From Mycolicibacterium goodii (lineage in GTDB: Bacteria; Actinomycetota; Actinomycetes; Mycobacteriales; Mycobacteriaceae): DNA of 64,000 nucleotides. A program made the translations under genes and the position numbers. The notes below the pieces were generated by a model that saw only the letters and a list, made by a program, of their open reading frames with translations, did no database searches and had not been told where the DNA came from. The stretch covers positions 5,862,048 to 5,926,047 of the forward strand of contig NZ_CP012150.1 in the NCBI RefSeq assembly GCF_001187505.1. The letters run 5' to 3'. This document shows positions 37,332 through 48,830 of the stretch, piece by piece. The stretch's first letter is position 1; each line of letters begins with the position of its first letter.

Positions 37332-38698
37332 AATGCACTTCCCTTCTGGTTGGTGCGCGCTGCGTCGACGACGTCGGAGAAACCCGTCGCGCTCTCAAGG
37401 TTGTTCACGGCCTTCAGAATTCGATCCGCCGATCCGACACCGAGCACCGGCTCGGTGAGCGCGTCGACCTTGGCCAGCAGCTCGTCGTCGGTGAGTGGTC
37501 GAGCGATGCTGCCCCGTGCGTGCTCGACGTGCACCACCACCGGGTCTGCGTCGCGGCGCCGCACGGTGATCCGGGCTTCGTCGCGGGCGCAGTCCTCGGT
37601 CGGCGCCAATTCGGTGACGGCACGCAGCGCTATCACGTCTGCCGAGGTGGCACGCTCGTCAGAGAACTCGCGCAGGCCCGCCGTTCCGTCGATCAGCGCG
37701 ACCGCCACGCCGTGGCGGGCACTGAAACGGGACTGCAGCCCGTCGCTGGGCTGCAGTCGGCCCATCAATTCCGGCACCAGCGGATGGCAACTGACCTCGA
37801 CGGCCTCGATCGTGGCAGGATCGGCGATCTGGGCGGAGGCCTCGACCGCGGCGTCGATCAGCGGGTGCGCGACGATCCCGCAGGGATACGGCTTGAAGGC
37901 GTTGAGGTTCAGTTCCCAGTCGTTCCCCCATGGACGACGCAGTTCATCATGGTCGATCGCGTCGGCGAACACCGTGAGCACACCGTCATCGCCCAACGGA
38001 TCGTCGGATCCGACGTATCCTGCAGCGGCCAGGCGGGCGGCTAGGATCCCGTTGGCGGCAGCTTTGCCAGCGTGGAACGGCTTGGTCATGGAACCAAAGG
38101 CCTCCCGGTGACCGAGGGTCATGGTGGCCGCGGCGCCGAACGCATTGCGCAGTTCGCTGCCGGTCAGTCCGAGCAGCACCCCAGCGGCGACCGCGGCGCC
38201 GAACACCCCGCAGGTGCCGGTGATGTGCCACCCACGGTCATAGTGATTCGGCGAGATCGAATTCCCGATCCGAAGCTGCGCCTCACAGCCCAGCGCGAAC
38301 GCGGCCAGGTAACGCTCACCGCTGACGTCCACCGAATCATGCAGGGCCACGAGAACGCCGAGCGTGGCGGCGCCGGGGTGGATGACCGTCGCCAAGTGGG
38401 TGTCGTCGAAGTCGTCGTAGTGCGCCGCGGTTCCGGTGAACAGCGCCGCCCAGTGCTCGTCGAGCACCGCGGCACGGCCGAGAACCGGCACCGAACCGCG
38501 GGCGGAAAGCTCTGATGCAGCCGCGAGGATGGCATCACCCGCAGGTGAGAGCGCCGCCCCCACCGCCGTTCCCAGCACGTTGAACAGGCTGCGCCGAGCG
38601 GCGTCGGCGACAGCGGGGGGCAGCGGTTTTGCGGCGGCATTGACCAACCGGTCACAGAACTCCTCGGTGGTGCTCCGCATCACAACGGTTTCAGGCAT
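37328..38698 (-). CDS. MmgE/PrpD family protein 2
   Basis: 456 aa from ATG 38698. Family motifs AHYDDFDDTHLATVIHPGAATLG, DRGWHITGTCGVFG, SMTKPFHAGKAAANGILAA and FSARHGVAVALI are intact, so it should be catalytically competent. It differs widely from MmgE/PrpD protein 1, so the two probably act on different intermediates. A TAGTGT hexamer ends 7 nt before the ATG, indicating a leaderless start. It is the first gene of the tct operon, 64 nt downstream of lysR. An internal ATG at 38680 is possible. Confidence 0.88.
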   Translation of the reverse strand: MPETVVMRSTTEEFCDRLVNAAAKPLPPAVADAARRSLFNVLGTAVGAALSPAGDAILAAASELSARGSVPVLGRAAVLDEHWAALFTGTAAHYDDFDDTHLATVIHPGAATLGVLVALHDSVDVSGERYLAAFALGCEAQLRIGNSISPNHYDRGWHITGTCGVFGAAVAAGVLLGLTGSELRNAFGAAATMTLGHREAFGSMTKPFHAGKAAANGILAARLAAAGYVGSDDPLGDDGVLTVFADAIDHDELRRPWGNDWELNLNAFKPYPCGIVAHPLIDAAVEASAQIADPATIEAVEVSCHPLVPELMGRLQPSDGLQSRFSARHGVAVALIDGTAGLREFSDERATSADVIALRAVTELAPTEDCARDEARITVRRRDADPVVVHVEHARGSIARPLTDDELLAKVDALTEPVLGVGSADRILKAVNNLESATGFSDVVDAARTNQKGSAL

Positions 38699-38705
38699 GC
38701 GTTGG

Positions 38706-38735
38706 ACACTATGGACGCGAGTCCAGGCGGAACAA
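38706..38735 (-). promoter_or_regulatory. Candidate promoter of the tct/MmgE operon (leaderless)
   Basis: Reverse strand: TTGTTC (38730-38735), 18 nt, TAGTGT (38706-38711), then 7 nt to the ATG of MmgE/PrpD 2. The mycobacterial -10 pattern TANNNT and the spacing to the start codon fit leaderless transcription. The -35 is weak, as expected for an activator-dependent promoter. Confidence 0.5.
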
Positions 38736-38756
38736 CACCGTTTCGCGTCGCAATTG

Positions 38757-38771
38757 TTGCAACTACTGCAA
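38757..38771. promoter_or_regulatory. Candidate LysR-type box
   Basis: TTGCAACTACTGCAA, a 15-bp palindrome with the LysR-type T-N11-A core. Its centre is about 65 bp upstream of the predicted leaderless start of the tct operon, the classical recognition-site position. It overlaps the lysR stop codon. A second inverted repeat GCAA-TTG-TTGC (38750-38760) lies between it and the -35. Confidence 0.65.
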
Positions 38772-39689
38772 CGGTTTGTGGCGCTCCCGCCCGTGCCTGC
38801 GGGCAATCAGCGCGAGCTCATGCACGCTCTCGTACTGTGCACCCGCTCGCGGGTAAGCCAGGAAGGTCGTGCGCCCCGACGGTTCCGGGTCGACGATCGG
38901 CAGCCGCACCACTCGTGGATGTTGATGGTCGGTCATCCCCTCGGGGACGACCGACACCCCGATACCGGCGCCGACCATCGATTCGACGACGAACAGATCG
39001 TTACCCTCGAGCGTGATATGCGGAACGAAACCCGCTCTGGCACAAGCATTAACCATATGCGTGCGACTACTGGAGCCGAGTTCCATCGCCACGAACGTGC
39101 GGTCGCGCACGCTGGCCAGCGCCACGCTGTCCCGCTCTGCCAACGGATCGTCGACCGGCACCGCAAGGAGCAGGGTCTCGGTGAACAACGGCTCGACGAC
39201 GAAATCTTGCTCGTTGGGCGCCACCGATGTGAACGCCACGTCGGCTTCGCCACGCAACAACGCGGCGATGACGTCGGTGGCCGACCCCTGCCAGCAGCGG
39301 AATCGCAGCCCCTTGTGCACAACGAGAAGCTCGGCTAGGACCCGCGGCACGAATCCAAGGCCGAGTGAGAAGGTGTGCGCGATGCGCAACAGACGCTGCG
39401 GAAACCCGGCGTCGGCGAGCGTGGTGTTGACGGCTTCCTGCCTGGCCCGCAACACCGCGTGCGCTTCACGGGCCAGGACGTTGCCGGCCCGCAGCATCCG
39501 GACCCGGCGCCCGGATTGTTCGATGAGCGCGACGCCCAGTTTGCGTTCCAGCGCCCGGATCGACCGCTGCACAGTTGCGACGCTGACACCCAGTTCGTCG
39601 GCGGTATGGCCGAAGTGCTCAGTCCGGGAGAACGCCAGCAGCATCTCCAGATCGGCGAACGTGATGTCCTTGATGCTGATGTCGTTCAT
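38763..39689 (-). CDS. LysR-family transcriptional regulator
   Basis: 308 aa. The winged helix-turn-helix (about 10-70: ADLEMLLAFSRTEHFGHTADELGVSVATVQRSIRALERKLG) is followed by the two-lobed effector domain (LRIAHTFSLGLGFVPRVLAEL; EADVAFTSVAPNEQDFVVEPLF; VESMVGAGIGVSVVPEG). It starts in an ATGA overlap with the PLP-enzyme stop and lies immediately upstream of the tct/MmgE operon in the same orientation. It is probably the substrate-responsive activator of that operon through the box in its own 3' end. Confidence 0.92.
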   Translation of the reverse strand: MNDISIKDITFADLEMLLAFSRTEHFGHTADELGVSVATVQRSIRALERKLGVALIEQSGRRVRMLRAGNVLAREAHAVLRARQEAVNTTLADAGFPQRLLRIAHTFSLGLGFVPRVLAELLVVHKGLRFRCWQGSATDVIAALLRGEADVAFTSVAPNEQDFVVEPLFTETLLLAVPVDDPLAERDSVALASVRDRTFVAMELGSSSRTHMVNACARAGFVPHITLEGNDLFVVESMVGAGIGVSVVPEGMTDHQHPRVVRLPIVDPEPSGRTTFLAYPRAGAQYESVHELALIARRHGRERHKPLQ

Positions 39690-40801
39690 GGTCTGGCCGT
39701 CGACAACGCGCGTTCGACGTCGGCAATCAGGTCGTCGGTGTCCTCGATGCCCGCGGAGATGCGGACGAACCCGGGGGGAACCGGGTCACCCCACCGGGCG
39801 CGACGGTCGACCGAGGTGTGGATACCGCCGAAGCTGGTCGAGGCGATCAGCAGCTCGCTGCGTTTCACCAGCGCGTTGACCGCGGCGGCGTCGGCGAGTT
39901 CGAACGACACCAGCCCGCCGAAGTGTTTCATCTGCCCCGAGGCCACGGCGTGCGCGGGATCTTCCGGCAGGCCCGGATACCGCACCGACCGCACCGCGGG
40001 ATGGCTGCGCAGCATCACCGCGAGGGCCTGGGCGTTCTGACACTGCCGCTCGAAACGCAGACCGGCGCTGCCCAGGCTCCGCAACACCAGCCAGGCCTCG
40101 AACGCCCCGAGGATCGGACCGGCCAGCAGGCGGTCACTTTCGATGCCCGCCAAAAGCTCGGACTGGCAACCCGCCACGTAGCCGGCGATCAGGTCGCTGT
40201 GTCCGGACAGTGATTTCGTCGCGCTGGCCACCACGAGGTCGGCGCCGAGCGAAAGCGGTTGCTGTCCCAGCGGTGTCGCGGTGGTGTTGTCGACGACGAG
40301 GGTGGCCTTGCGGCCGCGGCAGATCATCGCCAACCGGTGCAGGTCGACGACGTCCAGACCCGGGTTGGCGGGGGTCTCGGCGAGCACCACGTCGGCGTTC
40401 TCGGCCGCGTCGCACATCTCGTGGCTGTTGGCTTCGATGACCGAAACACCATGGTGGGCAAGGTATTCGGTGGCGTAGCGGCGTACCTGATAGTAGCCGT
40501 CGGCGGGGACGACGAGCGTGGTCCCCGGCCGGGACAGCGCACGCAGTGTCGAGGTGATCGCGGCCATCCCGGAGCCGTAGGTCAACGCCCATGCGGCACC
40601 TTCGAGTTCGGCCAGCGCCGCCTCCAGCTGCCGCCACGACGGGTTCGAGCTGCGACCGTAGCTGTCGAGGGATTCGGTTTCGTCGGGCGAGAGGTGAAAG
40701 GTCGATGCGGGCACCGGCATGGGCGCCACCGGTTGCCCCGGAACTCCGTCCACGCCAACAGCTTTGACGCTGCGGGTGGAATCTCCGTAGGTGCCGTCCA
40801 T
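39686..40801 (-). CDS. Cys/Met-metabolism PLP-dependent enzyme (cystathionine gamma-synthase/lyase-like)
   Basis: 371 aa from ATG 40801, 4 nt after gpsA. Fold type I PLP family: YGRSSNPSWRQLEAALAELEGA, YGSGMAAITSTLRAL, LAETPANPGLDVVDL and the PLP lysine in VASATKSLSGHSDLIAGYV. The C-terminal FGGIHTSVDRRARWGD corresponds to the substrate-carboxylate loop. Possible reactions are gamma-elimination or gamma-replacement on homoserine derivatives, or methionine gamma-lyase-like chemistry; this cannot be decided here. It overlaps the lysR start. Confidence 0.88.
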   Translation of the reverse strand: MDGTYGDSTRSVKAVGVDGVPGQPVAPMPVPASTFHLSPDETESLDSYGRSSNPSWRQLEAALAELEGAAWALTYGSGMAAITSTLRALSRPGTTLVVPADGYYQVRRYATEYLAHHGVSVIEANSHEMCDAAENADVVLAETPANPGLDVVDLHRLAMICRGRKATLVVDNTTATPLGQQPLSLGADLVVASATKSLSGHSDLIAGYVAGCQSELLAGIESDRLLAGPILGAFEAWLVLRSLGSAGLRFERQCQNAQALAVMLRSHPAVRSVRYPGLPEDPAHAVASGQMKHFGGLVSFELADAAAVNALVKRSELLIASTSFGGIHTSVDRRARWGDPVPPGFVRISAGIEDTDDLIADVERALSTARP

Positions 40802-40805
40802 GTGT

Positions 40806-42533
<1,728 letters not shown>

Positions 42534-42561
42534 GAGGTGGCCGCAGAGCCGGTCTTAGGGA

Positions 42562-44772
42562 ATGATCGGACACGTGAGCGAAGCGACCGAAGCGGAGCCT
42601 GCCAGCCGCACCGATGAGCCCCATGTGCAGGACGGATCAGCGCGCCCGGCCGCGTCGGAGAGGGCGGTCGCCACACCCGCGGCGCCGCCTGCCGCGACCT
42701 TCCCGACCATCGACAACACGCTGCCGGAAGACCGTTACCTCAACCGCGAGCTGAGTTGGCTCGACTTCAACGCGCGCGTGCTCGCCCTCGCGGCCGACCC
42801 ATCACTGCCGTTGTTGGAGCGCGCAAAATTCCTCGCGATCTTCGCGTCCAACCTCGACGAGTTCTACATGGTCCGCGTCGCGGGCCTCAAGCGCCGTGAC
42901 GAGATGGGACTCTCGGTGCGCTCGGCGGACGGGTTGTCGCCGCGTGAGCAGTTGCGCCGCATCAACGAACGCACGCAGCAGATCTCCTTCCGCCACGCGG
43001 CGGTGTTCCTGGATTCGGTGCGCCCGGCGCTGGCACAGCAGGGCATCCACATCGTCACCTGGGCCGAGCTCGACGAGGCCGAACGCGCCAAGCTCTCCAC
43101 CTATTTCCACGAGCAGGTGTTCCCCGTGCTGACCCCGCTGGCGGTCGACCCGGCACATCCGTTCCCGTTCGTGAGCGGGCTGAGCCTGAATCTCGCGATC
43201 ACGGTCAGGCACCCCGACGACGGGGGGCAGCACTTCGCCAGGATCAAGGTTCCCGACAACGTCGGTCGGTTCGTCGAACTCGGATCGTCGTCGGATGATT
43301 CGGCCGGTGTGCGGTTCCTGCCCATGGAAGCGCTCATCGCCGCGTTCCTCCCGGTGCTGTTCCCCGGCCTGGAAGTCGTCGAGCACCACGCGTTCCGGAT
43401 CACCCGCAACGCCGATTTCGAGGTCGAGGAGGACCGCGACGAGGATCTGCTGCAGGCGCTGGAACGTGAACTGGCCCGCAGGCGCTTCGGTTCGCCGGTG
43501 CGGCTGGAGGTTTCCGACGACATGACCGAGAGCATGCTCGAGCTGCTGCTGCGTGAGCTCGACGTGGCCCCCGGCGACGTCATCGAAGTGCCGGGCCTGC
43601 TCGATCTCTCGGCGCTGTGGCAGATCTACAGCGTTGATCGCCCGGATCTCAAGGACCGCCCGTTCGTCCCGGCCACCCCGCCTGCCTTCGGGGAACGTGA
43701 GACCCCCAAGAGCATCTTCTCGACCCTGCGCGACGGAGATGTGCTGGTGCACCATCCCTATGACTCGTTCTCGACGACGGTGCAGCGGTTCATCGAACAG
43801 GCGGCGGCGGATCCCAATGTGCTCGCCATCAAGCAGACGCTGTACCGCACTTCGGGTGACTCGCCCATCGTCAACGCGCTGATCGACGCCGCCGAGGCGG
43901 GCAAGCAGGTGGTCGCCCTCGTCGAGATCAAGGCCCGCTTCGACGAACAGGCCAACATCAAGTGGGCCCGCACCCTGGAGCAGGCGGGCGTACACGTGGT
44001 GTACGGGCTCATCGGACTGAAGACACATTGCAAGACTTGTCTTGTGGTTCGGCGTGAGGGTTCGGCGATCCGGCGTTACTGCCACATCGGGACCGGCAAC
44101 TACAACCCGAAAACCGCACGCCTCTATGAGGACGTGGGGTTGCTCACCGCCGATCCGGACATCGGGGCGGATCTGACCGATCTGTTCAACTCGCTGACCG
44201 GCTACTCCCGCAAGGATTCCTACCGCAACCTGCTGGTGGCGCCGCGCGGTGTGCGCAAGGGCATCATCGAGCGGATCGACCGTGAGATCGCCGCCCAGCA
44301 CGAGGGCGCGACGACCGGAATCCGGTTGAAGGCCAACGCGCTGGTCGACGAGCAGGTGATCGACGCGCTGTACCGGGCGTCGCAGGCCGGTGTCCCCGTC
44401 GACATCGTGGTGCGCGGCATCTGTGCGCTGCGCCCGGGGGTCCCCGGGTATTCGGACAACATCACGGTCCGGTCGATCCTCGGCCGGTTCCTTGAACATT
44501 CGCGCATCATCCATTTCCGCGGCATCAACGAATTCTGGATCGGCAGCGCCGACATGATGCACCGCAACCTCGACCGGCGCGTGGAGGTCATGGCCCAGGT
44601 CAAGGATTCCCGGCTTACCGCGCAGCTCGACGAGGTGTTCGACTCCGCCATGGACCCGGCCACCAGATGTTGGGAACTGCGCCACGACAGCCACTGGATC
44701 GCCCTACCCCAAGAGGGCCAGACGGTTCGAGACCATCAGGTGTCCCTGATGGAACGCCACCGCCAGCCGTGA
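42562..44772 (+). CDS. ppk1: Polyphosphate kinase 1
   Basis: Builds inorganic polyphosphate from ATP. 736 aa. Conserved N domain ([36 protein letters not shown]), and catalytic domains with the phospho-histidine in [21 protein letters not shown] and the second histidine in [15 protein letters not shown]. The first roughly 55 residues are variable and Ala/Pro-rich. A GTG at 42574 is an alternative start. A 14-bp direct repeat spans its stop codon. Confidence 0.96.
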   Translation: MIGHVSEATEAEPASRTDEPHVQDGSARPAASERAVATPAAPPAATFPTIDNTLPEDRYLNRELSWLDFNARVLALAADPSLPLLERAKFLAIFASNLDEFYMVRVAGLKRRDEMGLSVRSADGLSPREQLRRINERTQQISFRHAAVFLDSVRPALAQQGIHIVTWAELDEAERAKLSTYFHEQVFPVLTPLAVDPAHPFPFVSGLSLNLAITVRHPDDGGQHFARIKVPDNVGRFVELGSSSDDSAGVRFLPMEALIAAFLPVLFPGLEVVEHHAFRITRNADFEVEEDRDEDLLQALERELARRRFGSPVRLEVSDDMTESMLELLLRELDVAPGDVIEVPGLLDLSALWQIYSVDRPDLKDRPFVPATPPAFGERETPKSIFSTLRDGDVLVHHPYDSFSTTVQRFIEQAAADPNVLAIKQTLYRTSGDSPIVNALIDAAEAGKQVVALVEIKARFDEQANIKWARTLEQAGVHVVYGLIGLKTHCKTCLVVRREGSAIRRYCHIGTGNYNPKTARLYEDVGLLTADPDIGADLTDLFNSLTGYSRKDSYRNLLVAPRGVRKGIIERIDREIAAQHEGATTGIRLKANALVDEQVIDALYRASQAGVPVDIVVRGICALRPGVPGYSDNITVRSILGRFLEHSRIIHFRGINEFWIGSADMMHRNLDRRVEVMAQVKDSRLTAQLDEVFDSAMDPATRCWELRHDSHWIALPQEGQTVRDHQVSLMERHRQP

Positions 44773-44792
44773 GTCGCCCGCCAGCCGTGAGT
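44761..44792. repeat. 14-bp direct repeat at the ppk1 stop
   Basis: CGCCAGCCGTGAGT occurs at 44761-44774 and again at 44779-44792, separated by 4 nt. The first copy contains the ppk1 TGA. It looks like a small tandem duplication lengthening the ppk1-mutT1 gap. Confidence 0.8.
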
Positions 44793-44810
44793 GATGCGGC
44801 CCGGCTTGTC

Positions 44811-45782
44811 ATGCCGGCGAATGACCCGCAGGAGAGCCAGGTGTCGAAGGACAGCACCGAGAAGTCGAGGCACACCGTCCGCGCCGCGGGCGCGGTGCTC
44901 TGGCGCGCCGCCTCGGAGCGCGCCGCGGCCGATGGGCATCCCGCGTCGGTGGAGGTCGCGGTGATCCATCGCCCACGGTACGACGACTGGTCGCTGCCCA
45001 AGGGCAAATTGGACGCGGCCGAGAGCGAACCCGCGGCCGCGGTACGCGAGATCCACGAGGAGACCGGGTACACCGCGGTACTCGGCCGTCGCCTCGGACG
45101 GGTGTCCTACCCGATCCCGCAGGGCACCAAACGCGTTTGGTACTGGGCCGCGAAATCGACCGGAGGGGATTTCAGCCCCAACGACGAGGTCGACAAGCTC
45201 GTGTGGCTTCCCGTCGATGCGGCGATGGATCAGCTGCAGTACCCCGATGATCGAAAAGTACTGCGGCGCTTCGTAAAACGTCCGGTCGACACCAAGACGG
45301 TGCTCATCGTGCGGCACGGCACGGCCGGGCGCCGCTCACGCTACAAAGGCGACGACCGCAAGCGTCCGCTCGACAAACGAGGCCGCGCGCAGGCCGAGGC
45401 ACTCGTCGCACAATTGATGGCATTCGGTGCCACAACGCTGTACGCCGCCGATCGGGTGCGCTGCCACCAGACCGTCGAACCGCTCGCACAGGAGCTCGAT
45501 CAGCTCATCCACAACGAGCCCCTGCTGACCGAAGAGGCCTACGCGGCCGACCACAAGGCCGCCCGCAGGCGGGTGCTCGAGATCGCGGGCAGGCCGGGCA
45601 ACCCGGTGATCTGCACGCAGGGCAAGGTGATTCCGGGTCTCATCGAGTGGTGGTGCGAACGTTCGAAGGTGCGTCCTTCGTCGACCGGCAACCGCAAAGG
45701 CAGCACGTGGGTGCTGTCGCTGGCCGACGGCGAGCTGGTGGCCGCCGACTACCTGTGCTGCCCGCTGCCCAGCGGCAAGTAG
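44811..45782 (+). CDS. mutT1: MutT1: Nudix hydrolase with C-terminal histidine-phosphatase domain
   Basis: Sanitises oxidised guanine nucleotides and dinucleoside polyphosphates. 323 aa. The Nudix box [23 protein letters not shown] is complete at 65-87. The C-terminal domain begins at about 165 with the RHG motif [19 protein letters not shown] typical of histidine phosphatases; the fusion is characteristic of mycobacterial MutT1. ATG 44811 gives an N terminus ([14 protein letters not shown]) like the M. smegmatis protein. GTG 44841 with AGGAG upstream is an alternative. Confidence 0.94.
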   Translation: MPANDPQESQVSKDSTEKSRHTVRAAGAVLWRAASERAAADGHPASVEVAVIHRPRYDDWSLPKGKLDAAESEPAAAVREIHEETGYTAVLGRRLGRVSYPIPQGTKRVWYWAAKSTGGDFSPNDEVDKLVWLPVDAAMDQLQYPDDRKVLRRFVKRPVDTKTVLIVRHGTAGRRSRYKGDDRKRPLDKRGRAQAEALVAQLMAFGATTLYAADRVRCHQTVEPLAQELDQLIHNEPLLTEEAYAADHKAARRRVLEIAGRPGNPVICTQGKVIPGLIEWWCERSKVRPSSTGNRKGSTWVLSLADGELVAADYLCCPLPSGK

Positions 45783-45788
45783 GTCACA

Positions 45789-45834
45789 CACAAGGGCACA
45801 CCGGGGGTGGAACCACCCCGCGGTGTGCCCTGTG
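45789..45834. terminator. Bidirectional hairpin between mutT1 and hupB
   Basis: Arms AGGGCACACCG (ending 45803) and CGGTGTGCCCT (45821-45831), extended by CACA/TGTG, with inner GGGGTGG/CCACCCC pairing. It sits between convergent stops and could terminate both genes. No T-run on either strand. Confidence 0.65.
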
Positions 45835-45840
45835 CGGAAT

Positions 45841-46482
45841 TTACCTGCGGCCCTTCTTGGCCGGAGCCTTCTTGGCAGCAGTCTTCTTGGCCGGAGCCTT
45901 GGTCGCGGCCTTCTTGGCCGGAGCCTTGGCGGCGGCCTTCTTGGCCGGAGCCTTGGTCGCGGCCTTCTTGGCCGGATCCTTGGTCGCGGCCTTCTTGGCA
46001 GGAGCCTTGGTCGCAGCCTTCTTGGCCGGAGCGTTGGTCGCAGCCTTCTTGGCCGGAGCCTTGGTCGCAGCCTTCTTGGCCGGAGCCTTGGTCGCAGCCT
46101 TCTTGGCGGCGGCCTTCTTGGCCGGGGCCTTCTTCGCGGCGGCCTTCTTGGCGGGACCCGCGGTGACGCCACGCTTCACAGCGGGGCCTTCGGCCGGGAG
46201 TTTCTGTGCGCCAGAGATAACCGCCTTGAACTGTGCACCGGGCCGGAACGCCGGCACCGAGGTGGGCTTCACCTTCACCGTCTCGCCGGTCCGCGGGTTG
46301 CGGGCGACGCGAGCCGCGCGGCGGCGCTGCTCGAAGACGCCGAAGCCGGTGATCGTCACGCTATCGCCCTTGTGCACCGCACGCACGATGGTGTCGACGA
46401 CGTTCTCCACCGCGGCGGTAGCCTGCCGACGATCGGTGCCCATTTTGGTTGTGAGTACGTCGATGAGCTCCGCTTTGTTCAT
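45841..46482 (-). CDS. hupB: Nucleoid-associated protein HupB (HU with histone-like tail)
   Basis: 213 aa. Residues 1-90 are a standard HU domain ([53 protein letters not shown]). Residues from about 100 are a Lys/Ala/Pro tail of roughly a dozen [13 protein letters not shown] repeats, as in all mycobacterial HupB. It compacts DNA and binds iron-responsive and other loci. ATG 46482 has GGAGG eight bases upstream. A 202-nt gap separates it from leuD; no gene is seen there and I could not fix the promoter. Confidence 0.97.
   Translation of the reverse strand: MNKAELIDVLTTKMGTDRRQATAAVENVVDTIVRAVHKGDSVTITGFGVFEQRRRAARVARNPRTGETVKVKPTSVPAFRPGAQFKAVISGAQKLPAEGPAVKRGVTAGPAKKAAAKKAPAKKAAAKKAATKAPAKKAATKAPAKKAATNAPAKKAATKAPAKKAATKDPAKKAATKAPAKKAAAKAPAKKAATKAPAKKTAAKKAPAKKGRR
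45857..46157 (-). repeat. Tandem coding repeat in the hupB tail
   Basis: About ten imperfect units of roughly 27-30 nt encoding PAKKAATKA variants (one unit has Asn, one Asp in place of Lys/Ala). Near-identical DNA units make length change by slippage or recombination likely. Confidence 0.85.
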
Positions 46483-46684
46483 CCAAAACCTCCGAAACCA
46501 GTGGTCCTCTTTGGACCGACTAGAGGACACGGTAAACCCTGTGACCACTGATTTCCAAGAGCCACGCGCAGTTTCAGGCGAAGCTAGCGAACTTTTCGGC
46601 AATCTGGTTGCCCCGCTTGGACTCCTGTCCGGGGGGTTCAGAACCGACTAGGTGGGCGGCGAATTCGGGTCGCCGACGCCCCGA

Positions 46685-47278
46685 TCAGGCCTGGAGAGTG
46701 CGCGGTTTCCAGGCCGGCCTGGACGCCTCGTACGCCTCGATCTGATCGAGTTTCCGCAGCGTAAGGCCTATATCGTCGAGTCCTTCGAGCAGCCGCCAGG
46801 CCGTGTAGTCATCAATTCTGAACGGCACCACGACCGTTCCGGCGGTCACCGTTCGATCTTGAAGATTCACAGTGACTTCCAACCCGGGATGCTGCTCGAT
46901 GACCTTCCAAAGAAGTTCGACATCATCCTGGGCCACTTCGGCCGCCAGCAGCCCGGCCTTGCCCGCGTTCCCCCGGAAGATGTCGGCGAACCGGGACGAG
47001 ATCACGACCCGGAAGCCGTAGTCCATGAGGGCCCAGACGGCATGCTCCCGCGAGGACCCGGTGCCGAAATCCGGTCCGGCGACCAGGACCGAGCCCTTGT
47101 CGAAGGGCGCCAGGTTCAGCACGAACGACGGATCGTTGCGCCAGGCGGCGAACAGACCGTCCTCGAAACCCGTTCGGGTCACCCGCTTCAGGTAGACCGC
47201 CGGGATGATCTGGTCGGTGTCGACGTTGGACCGCCGCAGCGGGACACCGATGCCGGTGTGGGTGGTGAAAGCCTGCAT
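46685..47278 (-). CDS. leuD: 3-isopropylmalate dehydratase small subunit
   Basis: Swivelling domain of isopropylmalate isomerase in leucine synthesis. 197 aa: [32 protein letters not shown] and the substrate loop [20 protein letters not shown] 47278 with AAGGAG upstream, 23 nt after leuC. It works as a heterodimer with LeuC. Confidence 0.97.
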   Translation of the reverse strand: MQAFTTHTGIGVPLRRSNVDTDQIIPAVYLKRVTRTGFEDGLFAAWRNDPSFVLNLAPFDKGSVLVAGPDFGTGSSREHAVWALMDYGFRVVISSRFADIFRGNAGKAGLLAAEVAQDDVELLWKVIEQHPGLEVTVNLQDRTVTAGTVVVPFRIDDYTAWRLLEGLDDIGLTLRKLDQIEAYEASRPAWKPRTLQA

Positions 47279-47301
47279 CACGCTTCTCCTTCGTGGGTTT
47301 C

Positions 47302-48756
47302 TCAGCGGGCCGCTGCGGGTAGATCTGCGGGGGACGCGAGCTTTCCGCGGACGGCGGTGGCCGCTGCGACGGCGGGCGACACCAGGTGGGTGCGGCCGCC
47401 CTTGCCCTGGCGGCCCTCGAAATTCCGGTTGGACGTCGAGGCGCAGCGCTCCCCCGGCGAGAGCTGATCGGGGTTCATGCCCAGACACATCGAGCATCCG
47501 GCCTGCCGCCACTGGGCCCCGGCTTCGACGAATATCCGGTCGAGACCTTCCGATTCGGCCTGTGCGCGCACCCGCATCGACCCCGGGACGATGAGCATCC
47601 GCACGCCGTCGGCGACCTTCCGCCCGCGCAGCACGTCGGCCACCACGCGCAGATCCTCGATCCGGCCGTTGGTGCACGATCCGACGAACACGGTGTCCAC
47701 GGGGATGTCACGCATCGGCGTGCCCGGTCGAAGGTCCATGTAGGCCAAAGCCTTTTCCGCGGCCTGCCGGGCGCCCTCGTCGACGATCAGTTCGGGGTCG
47801 GGCACCGACTCGGACAGCGGGACACCCTGGCCGGGGTTGGTGCCCCAGGTCACGAACGGGCTCAGCGTGGCGGCGTCGATGTAGACCTCGGTGTCGAATT
47901 CGGCGCCCTCGTCGGTGTGCAACTGGCTCCACGCGGCGACGGCGGCGTCCCAGTCGGCACCCTTCGGCGCGTGCGGACGGCCCTTGAGGAACTCGAAGGT
48001 GGTCTCGTCGGGGGCCACCATGCCCGCGCGGGCGCCCGCCTCGATGCTCATGTTGCAGACCGTCATCCGGCCTTCCATCGACAGCGAGCGGATGGCGCTG
48101 CCGCGGTACTCGATGACGTGACCCTGACCACCGCCGGTGCCGATCTTTGCGATCACGGCCAGGATGATGTCCTTGGCGCTCACGCCGGGCGGCAGTTCAC
48201 CGTCGACGTTGACCGCCATGGTCTTGAAGGGCTTGAGCGGCAGGGTCTGCGTGGCCATCACGTGTTCGACCTCAGAGGTGCCGATACCCATCGCGATGGC
48301 GCCGAAGGCGCCGTGGGTCGACGTGTGCGAGTCGCCACACACCACGGTCATCCCTGGCTGGGTGAGACCGAGCTGCGGGCCGATGATGTGCACGATGCCC
48401 TGTTCGGCGTCGCCCATGGGGTGTAGCCGGATGCCGAATTCCTCGCAGTTGCGGCGCAATGTCTCGACCTGCGTACGCGAAACCGGGTCGGCGATCGGCT
48501 TGTCGATGTCGACGGTCGGGACGTTGTGGTCCTCGGTGGCGATGGTCAGATCGGGCCGCCGCACCCGACGTCCGGCCAACCGCAGACCGTCGAAGGCCTG
48601 GGGGCTGGTGACCTCGTGGACGAGATGGAGGTCGATGTAGATCAGGTCGGGCTCCTTGGCGGCGCCCTCTCCCTCGCCTCGCACCACGACGTGGTCGTCC
48701 CAGACCTTCTCGGCCAGGGTGCGCGGTTTCACGGATGTCTGGGTCGGTTGATCCAT
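47302..48756 (-). CDS. leuC: 3-isopropylmalate dehydratase large subunit
   Basis: 484 aa, aconitase-type enzyme. The [4Fe-4S] ligands are in [13 protein letters not shown] and GCSMCLGMN. Other motifs: [36 protein letters not shown]. Starts with ATG 48756 and is transcribed with leuD. The 110-bp gap to the divergent IclR regulator carries a palindrome likely to be the operator. Confidence 0.98.
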   Translation of the reverse strand: MDQPTQTSVKPRTLAEKVWDDHVVVRGEGEGAAKEPDLIYIDLHLVHEVTSPQAFDGLRLAGRRVRRPDLTIATEDHNVPTVDIDKPIADPVSRTQVETLRRNCEEFGIRLHPMGDAEQGIVHIIGPQLGLTQPGMTVVCGDSHTSTHGAFGAIAMGIGTSEVEHVMATQTLPLKPFKTMAVNVDGELPPGVSAKDIILAVIAKIGTGGGQGHVIEYRGSAIRSLSMEGRMTVCNMSIEAGARAGMVAPDETTFEFLKGRPHAPKGADWDAAVAAWSQLHTDEGAEFDTEVYIDAATLSPFVTWGTNPGQGVPLSESVPDPELIVDEGARQAAEKALAYMDLRPGTPMRDIPVDTVFVGSCTNGRIEDLRVVADVLRGRKVADGVRMLIVPGSMRVRAQAESEGLDRIFVEAGAQWRQAGCSMCLGMNPDQLSPGERCASTSNRNFEGRQGKGGRTHLVSPAVAAATAVRGKLASPADLPAAAR

Positions 48757-48830
48757 CGCTGCTTCTCGTTTCGGCTCAAATACAGGCGGGGCTGTTGTTC
48801 AAGAGTCCGCCGGGGGGCTGGGAGCTTCAC

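Noticed and set aside
36619..37398. Long N-terminal extension of TctB
   Set aside because: The in-frame extension overlaps the half-length MmgE/PrpD gene and reads as Arg-rich shadow sequence. The ATG at 36618 has a near-perfect AGGAGG site.
37328..38806. Longer N terminus for MmgE/PrpD 2 (start at 38806)
   Set aside because: The extra residues are cysteine-rich shadow sequence inside lysR and would place the start upstream of the predicted promoter and LysR box.
45850..46160. Regular repeats at the end of hupB resembling a CRISPR array
   Set aside because: The units are contiguous, in frame and encode Lys/Ala/Pro repeats; there are no unique spacers.
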